Shown piece after piece: positions 52,862 to 62,365 of a stretch of DNA of 64,000 nucleotides. Under the pieces are notes generated by a model. It did not search any database and was not told where the DNA came from. It saw only the letters and a program-made list of their open reading frames with translations. Origin of the DNA: Gemmataceae bacterium (GTDB taxonomy: Bacteria; Planctomycetota; Planctomycetia; Gemmatales; Gemmataceae); NCBI GenBank assembly GCA_901538445.1, contig LR594585.1, positions 1,007,500 to 1,071,499 on the forward strand, read 5' to 3'. The first letter of the stretch is position 1. Every line of letters starts with the position of its first letter. The position numbers and the translations under genes are program-made.

Positions 52862-53686
52862 ATGAAGCTCTCCGACGCACTCACCGCACTCGCCGAGAAC
52901 CCGAACCACCCCGTCGATCTGGCCCGGGTCGCGCTGCTCATCGCCCGCGACGCCTACTCGCAGATGAGCCCGCGGGCCTACCTCCGCCGCATCGACCGGC
53001 TCGCCGCCGAGCTGCGGCCCCGCCTCACCGGCTCCCTCACCGCCCGCACCGCCGAACTGTGCTCGTTCCTCTTCGACGAGAGCGGGTTCGCCGGCAACAC
53101 CGCGCACTACTACGACCCGCGGAACAGCTACCTCAACAAGGTGCTCGACCGGCACGTCGGGCTGCCGATCACGCTGTCGCTACTGGCGGTCGCGGTCGGG
53201 AACCGGGCCGGGCTGAACGTGGTGGGCGTCGGGCTCCCGGGGCACTTCGTCGCGAAGGCGGTGGACGACAGCGGCCGCGAGGTGATCTTCGACCCGTTCA
53301 ACGGCGGACAGTTCCTCGACACCGACGCGTGCGAGGCGGTGGTGTCCGCGATCACCGGGAGGCAGTTCGAGGCCACCCCCGAGGCGCTGGCCGCGACCCC
53401 GCCCGGCGCGTTCGTGCTGCGGATGCTCAACAACCTGAAGACCGCGTACATCGCGGACCGGTCGCACCTCCGGGCGGCCCGCGTCGCCCGGCGGCTCACG
53501 CAACTCCTCCCGCACGACCCGGACCAGCGCCGCGACCTGGGCCTGCTGCTCGTGCAGGCCGACCGGTGCGGGGCCGCCGTGAACCACCTGCGGCACTACG
53601 TCGCGGCCGTGCCCGACGCCGACGACGCCCCCGAGGTCCGCAAGGTGCTCTCCCGGGCCCTCTCCGACGTGGCCAAGTGGAACTGA
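52862..53686 (+). CDS. SirB1-family transglutaminase-like protein with TPR tail
   Basis: The product has 274 residues. VDLARVALLIARDAYSQMSPRAYLRRIDRLA and LCSFLFDESGFAGNTAHYYDPRNSYLNKVLDRHVGLPITLSLL, then LNVVGVGLPGHFVAK and IFDPFNGGQ, match the SirB1 N-terminal (PF13369) family. The papain-type Cys is replaced, as is usual for the family. The C-terminus (TQLLPHDPDQRRDLGLLLVQADRCGAAVNHLRHYV) is TPR-like. Its biological role is unknown. The gap to 54040 (354 bp) shows nothing supportable. Confidence 0.88.
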   Translation: MKLSDALTALAENPNHPVDLARVALLIARDAYSQMSPRAYLRRIDRLAAELRPRLTGSLTARTAELCSFLFDESGFAGNTAHYYDPRNSYLNKVLDRHVGLPITLSLLAVAVGNRAGLNVVGVGLPGHFVAKAVDDSGREVIFDPFNGGQFLDTDACEAVVSAITGRQFEATPEALAATPPGAFVLRMLNNLKTAYIADRSHLRAARVARRLTQLLPHDPDQRRDLGLLLVQADRCGAAVNHLRHYVAAVPDADDAPEVRKVLSRALSDVAKWN

Positions 53687-54040
53687 CCGCCGACAAGCGG
53701 CGAACCCGGACCGTTCCGACGGGGCTTCACGTCGCATTGCACCCCTGACCGGGGGTTGCGCTCGAAGACTCGCTCCACCCCTGGCTACCGTTCGGCGCCC
53801 CTCCGGGGCTGCAAAATGAGCACGTCGGCGATGGCCCCGGCCCACGTGACGTGGAACGATTCCCGGTGCCGCCGGGGGAACAGCGGGGGGCGGAAGTGGT
53901 CGAGGAGCGGCATCGTTAAACCACGCACCATTCGGGCAAGTTACCCGATTGTACCAACTTGTCGGCCCCGGCCGGCGTCATATCATCTGCCTGCGTCCAA
54001 CGCGACGGTCCGGTCCGCGTGAACCCCCGGTCTCACCACT

Positions 54041-55021
54041 ATGGCGACGCCCGCGATCGACGTCCAGAACCTGACCAAGAGCTACGGCCCGGTCCTGGCC
54101 GTCAACGACATCTCGTTCCAGGTCCAGCCCGGCGAACTGGTCGGGTTCCTCGGCCGCAACGGGGCCGGCAAGTCCACCTCGATGCGGATCCTCACGACGT
54201 GGCAGCCGGCGTCGAGCGGGTACGCCCGGCTCGCGGGCTACGACGTGATGTACGAGTCGATGGAGGTCCGCAAGCGGATCGGGTACCTGCCCGAGAACGT
54301 GCCGGTGTACCCCGAGATGCGGGTCCGCGAGTACCTGACGTACCGGGCCCAGCTCAAGGGCGTGGACCGGCACGGCCGCGGCGCCCGGATCGCGTACTGC
54401 CTGGAGCGGTGCCGCATCAAGGAGGTGCAGAACCGGCTCCTCGCCACGCTCTCGAAGGGGTACCGGCAGCGGGTCGGGCTCGCCGACGCGATGCTCGCCA
54501 AGCCGCCGATCCTGATCCTCGACGAGCCCACCAGCGGCCTCGACCCGGTCCAGATCACCGAGACGCTCAACACGATCAAGGAGCTCGGCGGCGACCACAC
54601 CGTGCTGCTCTCGACGCACATCCTCAGCGAGGTCGAGAAGGTGTGCGACCGGGTCGTCATCATCGACAAGGGCCGGATCAAGTTCGACGACACGCTGAAG
54701 TCGATCTCGGACCGCGAGCCCACGGTGGTCGCCGAGGTCCGCGGGCCGGGCGAGGCCGTCACCCGGTTCCTCCAGGACCAGCCGGAGCTGCTGTCGGTCG
54801 CGGCCAAGGGCACCGACGGCGACCTGACCACGTTCGAGATCAAGGCCCGCGACCCGCGTAAGGACGTCCGCGAGGAACTCGCGAAGCGGCTCGTCGGCCG
54901 CGGGTGGGGCGTCCGCCGGCTCGAGTCCCGGCGGGTCAGCCTCGACGACCTGTTCTCGGCCGTCGTGTTCCGCGAGGCGGACCCGGCGGCGACCGAGCCG
55001 GCCGCGACCCCGGCGGCGTAA
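54041..55021 (+). CDS. ABC transporter ATP-binding protein (GldA-like)
   Basis: The product has 326 residues. It is the ATPase of the following Gld-type exporter. Walker A is GRNGAGKST, signature LSKGYRQRVGLADAML and Walker B LILDEPTSGLDP, with the H-loop in LLSTHILSEVEKV. DUF4162-like C-terminal extension (RFLQDQPELLSVAAKG) is present. LKGVDRHGRGARIAYCLERC is typical of the GldA branch. It starts the four-gene operon 54041-62271, and a 24-bp palindrome separates it from the permease gene. Confidence 0.93.
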   Translation: MATPAIDVQNLTKSYGPVLAVNDISFQVQPGELVGFLGRNGAGKSTSMRILTTWQPASSGYARLAGYDVMYESMEVRKRIGYLPENVPVYPEMRVREYLTYRAQLKGVDRHGRGARIAYCLERCRIKEVQNRLLATLSKGYRQRVGLADAMLAKPPILILDEPTSGLDPVQITETLNTIKELGGDHTVLLSTHILSEVEKVCDRVVIIDKGRIKFDDTLKSISDREPTVVAEVRGPGEAVTRFLQDQPELLSVAAKGTDGDLTTFEIKARDPRKDVREELAKRLVGRGWGVRRLESRRVSLDDLFSAVVFREADPAATEPAATPAA

Positions 55022-55029
55022 CTGAACGC

Positions 55030-55119
55030 GGGTATCGGGAATCGGGGGTCGGGGATCGGAGCCCCGCGACCCGGCCCGACCTGTCCGGACCGATACCCGA
55101 CCCCCGATTCCCGACACCC
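55030..55119. repeat. 24-bp inverted repeat between GldA- and permease-coding genes
   Basis: 55030-55053 (GGGTATCGGGAATCGGGGGT onward) faces 55096-55119 with one mismatch and a 42-base centre. It fills almost the whole 109-bp intercistronic gap. Confidence 0.75.
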
Positions 55120-55130
55120 GTTTGCCAACC

Positions 55131-56945
55131 ATGAGCACAACGCCACCCGAGACGAGTACGCCGGCGGTCACGGAGCCGATCCCGCTGGGCGGGTTCAGCC
55201 GCGGCGCGGCGGTCGAGACCGCGCCGTCCGCGGTGCTGGCCGACGCCTCCACGACCCCGCGGATCATCGGGTTCACCGGCCTCGTGCTGTTCGTGCTCGG
55301 TGCGGCCGCGGTCGTCTCGACCAAAGCGCTCGGCCCGCGGATGGTGTCCGAGGGGCTCGGGCTGCTGTTCGCCGTCGTCGGGCTGGCGTTCATGCTGTAC
55401 CACGCGGTGACCGACGGCGAGCAAGAGATCCGCCGGATGTACGGGTCGTTCGCCGCGTTCTGGATCGTCGTGAGCCTCGTCGCCTCGTTCCTCCCCGGGC
55501 CGATGGGCGACGCGACCGCCGAGAAGGCCGTCGCGTTCTACCTGCTCCCGTGGGGCGTGAGCACGGCCCTCATCGGCCTGCTGTTCGCGGTCCCGTTCTG
55601 CCGCCACGAGACCGACGACCTGTACCGCAACGCGGCCCTCACGGCGCTGCTCGCGATCGGCGGGCTGCTGTCGGTCGGGGCCGTCGCCGCCGGGGTGTTC
55701 AAGCCCGACTTCCTGACCGGCCCCGGCCTCACGCTGGCGCTGCTCGGCCTCGCGTTCCTGTGCGCGTACCTCGGGCAGGTGGACACGTCCGAGGGCACCG
55801 GGTACACGGTCGCGTTCTCGCTCGGCGCGTTCGGTGCCGCGGTCGTGTGCTACGCCGTCGCACGGGCCGCGTTCCCGACCCTGCTCTTCGAAGGGCCGAC
55901 GACGTTCCGGCTCGCCAACGGCACCCTCGACGTGTGGAAGGTGCTGTTCCGGGTGCTGAGCGGGCTCGCGTTCCTGGTCCCGGTGGTGGTCGCGCTGGCG
56001 ACCCGCGCACCGCTGTGGCTCAAGGGCGTGACGGCGGCGATCGCGGTCGTCGGCGGCGGCGTGGTCGTGACCTCGATGTTCGCCAACCCGGTCCACACCC
56101 CGCCGTCGGCGTTCCTCGTGCCCAACGGCATGATCCTCGTGGCCGTCGGCCTGCTGTACCTCGTCGTCTCGCTCGGCATGTGCTCCGACAACCAGTTCGT
56201 CACGCTCACCCGCCGCGAGCTGTCGTCGTACTTCCTGTCGCCCGTCGGGTACTGCGTCCTCGGCGGCATGGCGGTGGTCGAGTGGAACCAGTACCGGGTG
56301 TTCTACAGCGCGCTGTCGCGGGCCGAGGGGCCGATGCCCGAGCCGATCGTGCAGATCCTGCTCCTCGCGTTCCTCCCGGTGTTCGCGCTGCTCCTCCAGG
56401 TGCCGGTGCTGACGATGCGGCTCGTCGCCGAGGAGCGGCGGACCGGGAGCCTCGAGGTGCTGCTCACGGCCCCGGTGGACGAGACCCCGGTCGTCCTCAG
56501 CAAGTTCCTCGCGACGTGGCTGTTCTTCCTCATCAGTTGGCTCCCGCTCGGCCTGTTCCTGATCTCGCTGCGGCTGGAGACCGGCGTCCCGTTCGACTAC
56601 CGCCCGCTGCTCAGCTTCTACCTGTGCCTCGCGACGCAGGGGCTCGCGTTCATCGGGATGGGCCTGTTCTTCTCGACGGTCACCCGGAACCAGATCATCG
56701 CCGCGGTCCTCACGTTCGTGGGCATGATCGCGTTCTGGCAGTGCTTCCAGTTGCGGCAGGGCCAGTTGGACCTCGGGCTCCCCGCGGCCGTGCAGGCGGC
56801 CCTCGGGCGGCTGTCGTTCATCCACATGTGGTTCGAGGCGCTCTCGGGCCGGCTCCCGCTGCGGGACGCGATGCTGTTCGCCTCGGTCGGGGCGTTCTGG
56901 ACGTTCCTGTCCGTGAAGATCCTCGAGGCCCGCAAGTGGAGCTAG
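55131..56945 (+). CDS. ABC-2 type permease (GldF-like) with extra N-terminal membrane domain
   Basis: The product has 604 residues. Residues about 35-350 hold roughly ten hydrophobic segments not usual in GldF. Residues 360-604 are the standard ABC-2 permease: FVTLTRRELSSYFLSPVGYCVLGG, LAFLPVFALLLQVPVLTMRLVAEERRTGSLEVLLTAPVDETPVVLSKFLATWLFF, GLAFIGMGLFFSTVTRNQIIAAVLTF and FIHMWFEALSGRLPLRDAMLF. The motif RRTGSLEVLLTAPV is diagnostic. It works with the ATPase at 54041 and the periplasmic-facing partners downstream. Confidence 0.92.
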   Translation: MSTTPPETSTPAVTEPIPLGGFSRGAAVETAPSAVLADASTTPRIIGFTGLVLFVLGAAAVVSTKALGPRMVSEGLGLLFAVVGLAFMLYHAVTDGEQEIRRMYGSFAAFWIVVSLVASFLPGPMGDATAEKAVAFYLLPWGVSTALIGLLFAVPFCRHETDDLYRNAALTALLAIGGLLSVGAVAAGVFKPDFLTGPGLTLALLGLAFLCAYLGQVDTSEGTGYTVAFSLGAFGAAVVCYAVARAAFPTLLFEGPTTFRLANGTLDVWKVLFRVLSGLAFLVPVVVALATRAPLWLKGVTAAIAVVGGGVVVTSMFANPVHTPPSAFLVPNGMILVAVGLLYLVVSLGMCSDNQFVTLTRRELSSYFLSPVGYCVLGGMAVVEWNQYRVFYSALSRAEGPMPEPIVQILLLAFLPVFALLLQVPVLTMRLVAEERRTGSLEVLLTAPVDETPVVLSKFLATWLFFLISWLPLGLFLISLRLETGVPFDYRPLLSFYLCLATQGLAFIGMGLFFSTVTRNQIIAAVLTFVGMIAFWQCFQLRQGQLDLGLPAAVQAALGRLSFIHMWFEALSGRLPLRDAMLFASVGAFWTFLSVKILEARKWS

Positions 56946-57008
56946 TTCCCGGGTGCCGCCCGCCGCGCGACCCCCACTACCGGACACGCTAAGCAGACGA
57001 GCCGAACC

Positions 57009-59213
57009 ATGACCCCGACCCAACCGACGCCCGCCACCCGGCCCGCCGCCCCCGGGGCCGGCGAGCCCCTCGTCGAATTCGTCCGCACCAAGCGGGGCGC
57101 GGCCTCCGGCGTGCTCGGCGCGCTCGCCGTCGTGTTCCTCGGATTCGCGGTGTTCTTCGCGCTCAAGGCGTTCGGCACTGCGGCCGCGCCGGCCGACAAG
57201 GACAAGGCGGCCGAGAAGGCGAACCCGGACAACCCGCTCGAGCTGCCCAAGCCGGCCGGCGACCCCGCGAACCTCAAGCGCGGCGACTTCAACGTCGGCT
57301 GGATGTCGTGCATGCTCGCGTTCCTCGTCGCCTCGCTCGGGGCGCTGTGGCTGTCGGCCCGCGACGTCCGCGACCGGACCGAGGACCAGAAGCGGACCGA
57401 GGCCCGGCTCCTCGTCCTCGGCATCGGCCAGGGGCTCGGCGCGGTGACCATGCTCGCCGGGCTCGCGCTCCTGTACCGGTGGAGCGACAGCTTCACCAAG
57501 TGGCTCGAGACCAGCGACACCGACGAACTGCGGTGGGTGCTGATCCCGCTCATGACGATCATCACCGGCGTCGGGCTCGTGTTCGTCGCCATCCAGCCGG
57601 CCCGCGCCGAGGAGCGGAGCAACGCCACCGTGCGGCGGATCGTGTACGGGTCGAACTTCTTCCTCACGTTCCTGCTCCTGGTCGTCGCGTTCGTCGGGTT
57701 CAACGTCGTCGTCGCCGCCAAGGTGTCGAACAAGCTCGACACCACCGCGACCGGGTTCTACGAGATCTCGGAGAGCACCAAGCAGCTCCTCGCCGGGCTC
57801 AAGGAGCCGGTGAACGCCTACCTCATCACGGCCGAGGAGGGCACCCGGCAGTCCACCGAGGACATGCGGCAACTGCTCATGACCGCCCAGGACGCCTCGC
57901 GGGGCAACCTGCGGGTGAAGTTCCTCGACGCGGTCGCGAACCGGAGCGAGCTGCGGACGCTGGTCGGGAAGTACCCGCAACTGTCGCTCACGCTGGAGAA
58001 GGTGGACGTCGGCGCGGCGCTGCTGCTGACCGCGGGCGAGGACGAGAAGCGGAGCGCCGTGGTGCCCGACACCGAGTTCACGACCACCGTGGACCGGCGG
58101 CCGGTGTTCCAGGGCGAGCCGCGGCTGTTCCGCGAGCTGGTCGCGCTGTCCAACACCGACGGCAAGCCGGTCGTGTACTTCACCCAGTCGAACGGCGAGC
58201 TGAGCATCGACCCGGCCGCCGAGGCCCCGGACGACCGCAAGGCGACCCGGCTCCGGGCGTACCTCGAGAAGAACTACATGGAGGTGCGGCCGCTCGCGTT
58301 CCCGCTGGAGAACCCGACAGTACCCGCCGACGCGGCCGCGGTCGTGGTCGCCGGCCCCCGCTCCCCGCTCGCGCCGGCGGCCGCCGAGGCGCTCAAGAAG
58401 TACGTCACCGACAAGGGCAAGAAGGGCCGGCTGCTCGTCCTCGCCGGGGCGGCCCCCGGGCCGAACAACCAGGGCATGGCGAAGACCGGCCTCGAAGACC
58501 TCCTGACCACGCTGAACGTGCGGCTCGGCGACAAGTTCGTGTACTCGATCCCGCAGGACCGCCGCCAGGACTTCCGCCAGACCATCGCCGGCATCACCAA
58601 CGTCGCGGTCGCCGCCAAGAACGAGGTCGCGGTCACGATGATGAAGGTGTCCCCGGCGGTGATGCTCGAGTTGCCGCGGGAGGTGGCCGCGGCCGGCCCG
58701 AACTCCGACTACCAGCCGCTGCCGCTGCTGGTGACCGACGGCATCACCTGGCTCGAGGACGACCGGGTGGACGAGGCCCAGATCGAGCAGGTCGTCGAGC
58801 AGCTCAACAACCGGGCGGTGCAGATCCGCAAGAACGTGATGGAGGGCGGGCGGCCGGTGGCGGCGCTGGTGTCGCAGGGGGCCGCCCCCGCGGGCCGGGG
58901 CGCCCCGCCGACCGGCGGCACCCCGGTCGCCGCGGTGTACGGGAACGCCCAGTTCGTGTCCGACGCGGTCGGCCGGCGGATGTCCCCGGACGCGGCCCCG
59001 CTCACGTACAAGCTCGTCGGCGTCACCCTCGACTGGCTCCGCGACCGCCCGTCGGTCTTCGGCAGCGACATGGAGGGGAAGAAGTACGCCGAGTACCAGT
59101 TCCCGCAGGCCTCGACGGTGGACACGACCCGCGCCCTGTACTTCCCGCTCGCCCTGACGTTCCTCACGGTCGTCGGGCTCGGGACGGCCGTGTGGTTCGT
59201 CCGCCGCAAGTAG
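57009..59213 (+). CDS. GldG-like ABC-associated membrane protein
   Basis: The product has 734 residues. There is one N-terminal membrane segment, a charged loop, then three more helices (to about 245). A large extracytoplasmic domain follows, starting TTATGFYEISESTKQLLAGLKEPVNAYLI, as in the GldG/PF09822 family. VTDGITWLEDDRVDEAQIEQVVEQLNNRAVQIRK lies within it, and ALYFPLALTFLTVVGLGTAVWFVRRK is the C-terminal anchor. Gld proteins were named for gliding in Bacteroidetes; planctomycete versions serve unknown export. It is 63 bp from the permease gene. Confidence 0.9.
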   Translation: MTPTQPTPATRPAAPGAGEPLVEFVRTKRGAASGVLGALAVVFLGFAVFFALKAFGTAAAPADKDKAAEKANPDNPLELPKPAGDPANLKRGDFNVGWMSCMLAFLVASLGALWLSARDVRDRTEDQKRTEARLLVLGIGQGLGAVTMLAGLALLYRWSDSFTKWLETSDTDELRWVLIPLMTIITGVGLVFVAIQPARAEERSNATVRRIVYGSNFFLTFLLLVVAFVGFNVVVAAKVSNKLDTTATGFYEISESTKQLLAGLKEPVNAYLITAEEGTRQSTEDMRQLLMTAQDASRGNLRVKFLDAVANRSELRTLVGKYPQLSLTLEKVDVGAALLLTAGEDEKRSAVVPDTEFTTTVDRRPVFQGEPRLFRELVALSNTDGKPVVYFTQSNGELSIDPAAEAPDDRKATRLRAYLEKNYMEVRPLAFPLENPTVPADAAAVVVAGPRSPLAPAAAEALKKYVTDKGKKGRLLVLAGAAPGPNNQGMAKTGLEDLLTTLNVRLGDKFVYSIPQDRRQDFRQTIAGITNVAVAAKNEVAVTMMKVSPAVMLELPREVAAAGPNSDYQPLPLLVTDGITWLEDDRVDEAQIEQVVEQLNNRAVQIRKNVMEGGRPVAALVSQGAAPAGRGAPPTGGTPVAAVYGNAQFVSDAVGRRMSPDAAPLTYKLVGVTLDWLRDRPSVFGSDMEGKKYAEYQFPQASTVDTTRALYFPLALTFLTVVGLGTAVWFVRRK

Positions 59214-59287
59214 GCTCCTCCGACCTGGAGTGAGCAGCCCTGCGGCCGGTCGGGTCCGATACCGAATCGCGGTGTTCTGTATCCGTT

Positions 59288-59358
59288 CTGTAGCCGGCCT
59301 CTGTGAGGCCGGTGCTGTGAGACTCAAACAGGCCCGGCCTCACAGAGGCCGGCTACAG
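59288..59358. repeat. GTAG-headed REP inverted pair
   Basis: 25-bp perfect arms (59288-59312, 59334-59358). Each reads CTGTAGCCGGCCTCTGTGAG onward, with an inner hairpin GGCCTC-TGT-GAGGCC. The GTAG head followed by a GC hairpin is the classic REP form mobilised by RAYT transposases. Confidence 0.85.
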
Positions 59359-59386
59359 TGAGCACTCAACAAGACTTGGTATGGTT

Positions 59387-59519
59387 CCCTCTCCCCTTGC
59401 GGGAGAGGGTGCCGCGAGTCCTCGAGCGGCGGGTGAGGGGTGGAACCTTCCGAGGCGCTGAGGCTGGACCCCTCACCCGGCCGCGAAGCGCGGCCGCCCT
59501 CTCCCGCAAGGGGAGAGGG
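59387..59519. repeat. CCCTCTCCC-type long palindrome
   Basis: 23-bp perfect arms (59387-59409 and 59497-59519, CCCTCTCCCCTTGCGGGAG onward) with inner matches (GGGTGAGGGGT and ACCCCTCACCC). The same words occur as dispersed palindromes in many unrelated high-GC bacteria. With the GTAG pair it fills the 510-bp gap between the GldG-like and DUF4340 genes. Confidence 0.8.
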
Positions 59520-59724
59520 CAATACCCGGGGCCACAAGGTTTCGGACCGACCGAACCGGGTGTCACAGCCGATTCGACCCGGGCCGCGCCGGTGCGTGCC
59601 CGGCCCACAGAGCCTCTCTGCCCGGCCCCACGAGGGGGCCGGGGGCGAACGCCGACGCGGCCACGGACGAACGCGACCTGGTACCCCGCGCGGCCGCCCG
59701 CCGCGCGCCCCATCGAGACCACCC

Positions 59725-62271
59725 ATGAACTTCCGACTGACCGCGGTCCTGTTCGGCTCCATCTTCGTCGTGGGGCTCGCGCTGCTGATCGTGTCGTTCA
59801 CCGGGGGCGGCAAGCCCCCGACCGACACCATCATGGAGGAGCTCGCCGGGGCCAAGGCGGACCAGATCGACACCGTCGAGTTCGACCGCGAGGGCGGCGG
59901 CAAGCTCAAGCTGGTCCGCGACCCGGCCGCCAAGGACAAGGACCGGTGGGACGTGGTCGAGCCGTTCAAGGCCCGCGCCGACTCCGCCGCCGTCAACGAG
60001 GTCGTCGCCGCGCTGCTCAAGGCCAAGCCGGCCCCGTTCGCGCAGATGCCGAACCTGACCAGCGCCAAGCTCCAGCCGGCCGGGCTGAAGGTCACGCTCA
60101 AGCAGGGGGACAAGGCGTCCACGGTGAACCTCGGCGACGTCACGCTCGGGGGCAAGGGGGTCGTGTTCGTCACCACGTCGGCCCGGCCGAGCCGCCCGAT
60201 GGCGGTGCCGCGGGCCGCGCTGGAGCCGCTGTTCCGCGAGGCCAACAAGAGCGGGGTCGCCGCCGACCTCGCCAAGGGGGCCGGCGACTTCCGCTCGAAG
60301 GCCGTGTTCGCCGCCGACGTCCGCGGCGCGGGCGACGACGTGACCGGCGTCACCCTCAGGGCCCGCGGCAAGACGCTCTCGCTGGTGCAGTCGCCCCGCG
60401 GGTGGAAGTTCGTGGAGCCGAGCGGGTGGGGCGACGCCGACGCGGCCGGCGACGCGGCCGCCGCGCCCGGCACGTTCACCGGCGTCCGCCCGCTGCTCGG
60501 CGCGCTCACCAGCCTCCAGGCGCTGTCGGCCGCCGACTTCGTCGAGAGCCCGACCCCGCAGGACCTGGAGAAGTACGGGCTGGACGCGAAGAACCCGGAC
60601 CGGGTCGAGGTGCGGCTCACGAACAAGGACAAGGTCGAGACGGTCGCGTTCATCGGGAAGAAGGACGCGGCCGCACCGGCCCCCCCGGCCGGCCCGCACG
60701 GGATGACCCCGCCGGCCGCGAGCAAGTGGTGGGTGCAGGTCCAGGGCCAGCCCGGCGTGGTACGGGCCAACGCCGGCGACCTGAGCGGCCTCGTGTCGGT
60801 CATCGAGAACCCGGACCCGCTCCGGGACCGCAACCTGCTGACCGCCGAGAAGGCGCGGATCGACGGGCTCGACCTCGCCAGCGGCGCGGTCAAGCTCCGC
60901 AAGATCGGCGGCCCGCTCGGGGCGTGGAAGCTGTACGGCAACCCGGCCGCCGGCGACCCGCAGGTCGCCTCGCTCACCGAGGTCGAGAGGGCCGTGAACG
61001 CGCTCACCGAGCGCCGCACGGTCCGGTCGTTCCCCGCGGGCAACGAGGCGAACTTCGGCCCCGGTACGGTCACCGTGAAGGTGTGGGCCGACGGGTTCGA
61101 GCCCGTCGACCCGAAGGGCGACGCGAAGGCCGACCCCAAGGCCGAGCCGAAGGAGAAGGGCAAGCCGACCACGCTCGTGTTCGGCAAGATCGAGGGCGAC
61201 CTGGTCCACGTGAAGCGGACGCTCCCCGACGGCCAGACCGACTTCTTCCTCCTGCCGGTCAAGGTGAAGGTCGGGGCGGGCGGCGAGGTGGTGGACGTGC
61301 TCAAGGCCGCGAACGAGCCGCGGGTGGACTTCCTCGACAAGTCGCTGAAGGGGTTCGCCAGCACCGCCGCGGCGAAGCTGACGGTCCAGGGCGCGGCCAA
61401 CTTCGACCTCGACCGCGACGACAAGGCCGACGAGGCCTCGGCCGGCGGCCCGGTGTTCCGGTTCGCCGCCGACGCCCGCGGCCCGGCCGGGCAGGTCTAC
61501 AAGAAGGGCGAGCAGGCCGACGTTCAGGTGGTGCAGGGGCTGCTCGACATCCTCGCGACCACCCCGAGCGTGACCCGGTTCGTGGACGAGGCCCCGAGCC
61601 CCGAGAAGCTCGCCGAGTACGGGCTCGGCACCGCGACCAAGCTCCGCGTCACCGTCGGGCTCAAGGCCGAGGGCGACGACAAGGAGCGGGTGTACGAGTT
61701 CGGCAAGGAGTCGACCGACCCGAACTTCGTGTACGCCCATCAGAAGGGCCGGTCCGCGGTGTTCACGCTGCCCAAGTTCATCCCGGACAAGTTCACCGCC
61801 GCGGACCTGCGGAACCGGGCCATCTTCAAGGTGAACCCGGCCGAGGTCGCGAGGGTCGAGGTCGTCGGCTGGGGCGACAAGCTCGGCGCGCCGTCGGAAC
61901 TGGTGCTGGAGAAGAACAAGGACGGCACCTGGGTCGCGGCGAAGGCCCCGACCCCGGGGTACGTCGCCGACCCGGCCAAGGTGAACGCGTTCATCGCCGC
62001 TCTGGGCACGCTCCAGGTCCGCTCGTACACGGGCGACACGGCGATGGACCCGAAGCACGGGCTGGGCGACCCGAAGCAGGTGTTCGTGGTCACGCTGGCG
62101 AACGCGGGCGGCGGGCACCACCTGCACCTGCGGCTCGGCGGCCCGGCCGACACGAACGGCACCACGCTGTACGCCTTCACCAACCGCGTCCCCGACGGCA
62201 AGCCGATCGTCACCGTCGACGCCGCCCCGTTCAAGGCGTACAAGGACGGCCCCGCCGCGTTCTCGCGGTGA
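59725..62271 (+). CDS. DUF4340 domain protein of the Gld-type operon
   Basis: The product has 848 residues. One N-terminal membrane segment (FRLTAVLFGSIFVVGLALLIVSFTG) is followed by repeated DUF4340 modules in the exterior: KADQIDTVEFDREGGGKLKLVR, RWDVVEPFKARADSAAVNEVVAALLK, DFVESPTPQDLEKYGLDAKNPDRVEVRL and later VDEAPSPEKLAEYGLGTATKLRVTV. DUF4340 genes typically follow GldG in such operons. I chose ATG 59725 because it starts the membrane segment. It probably forms the external part of the exporter. Confidence 0.9.
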   Translation: MNFRLTAVLFGSIFVVGLALLIVSFTGGGKPPTDTIMEELAGAKADQIDTVEFDREGGGKLKLVRDPAAKDKDRWDVVEPFKARADSAAVNEVVAALLKAKPAPFAQMPNLTSAKLQPAGLKVTLKQGDKASTVNLGDVTLGGKGVVFVTTSARPSRPMAVPRAALEPLFREANKSGVAADLAKGAGDFRSKAVFAADVRGAGDDVTGVTLRARGKTLSLVQSPRGWKFVEPSGWGDADAAGDAAAAPGTFTGVRPLLGALTSLQALSAADFVESPTPQDLEKYGLDAKNPDRVEVRLTNKDKVETVAFIGKKDAAAPAPPAGPHGMTPPAASKWWVQVQGQPGVVRANAGDLSGLVSVIENPDPLRDRNLLTAEKARIDGLDLASGAVKLRKIGGPLGAWKLYGNPAAGDPQVASLTEVERAVNALTERRTVRSFPAGNEANFGPGTVTVKVWADGFEPVDPKGDAKADPKAEPKEKGKPTTLVFGKIEGDLVHVKRTLPDGQTDFFLLPVKVKVGAGGEVVDVLKAANEPRVDFLDKSLKGFASTAAAKLTVQGAANFDLDRDDKADEASAGGPVFRFAADARGPAGQVYKKGEQADVQVVQGLLDILATTPSVTRFVDEAPSPEKLAEYGLGTATKLRVTVGLKAEGDDKERVYEFGKESTDPNFVYAHQKGRSAVFTLPKFIPDKFTAADLRNRAIFKVNPAEVARVEVVGWGDKLGAPSELVLEKNKDGTWVAAKAPTPGYVADPAKVNAFIAALGTLQVRSYTGDTAMDPKHGLGDPKQVFVVTLANAGGGHHLHLRLGGPADTNGTTLYAFTNRVPDGKPIVTVDAAPFKAYKDGPAAFSR

Positions 62272-62280
62272 CAAGAGCCG

Positions 62281-62346
62281 GGCGAGCGGGGGACGTGAGT
62301 CCCCCGGTGGTTGAACATACCGGGGGACTCACGTCCCCCGCTCGCC
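62281..62346. repeat. REP-like inverted pair, GGCGAGC/GGGGGAC type
   Basis: 28-bp perfect arms (62281-62308 and 62319-62346), 10-base loop. Each arm has an inner hairpin GGGGGAC-GTGA-GTCCCCC. Head GGCGAGC and end GGT match the other pairs although the interior is different. Confidence 0.87.
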
Positions 62347-62365
62347 TTTCTGCCCGGGAGTTCCC

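Noticed and set aside
54936-59327. 1,463-codon open frame on the minus strand
   Set aside because: It is antisense to the permease and GldG-like genes, consists of low-complexity Arg/Glu/Pro/Gly sequence, and shows no motif. It is a high-GC shadow.
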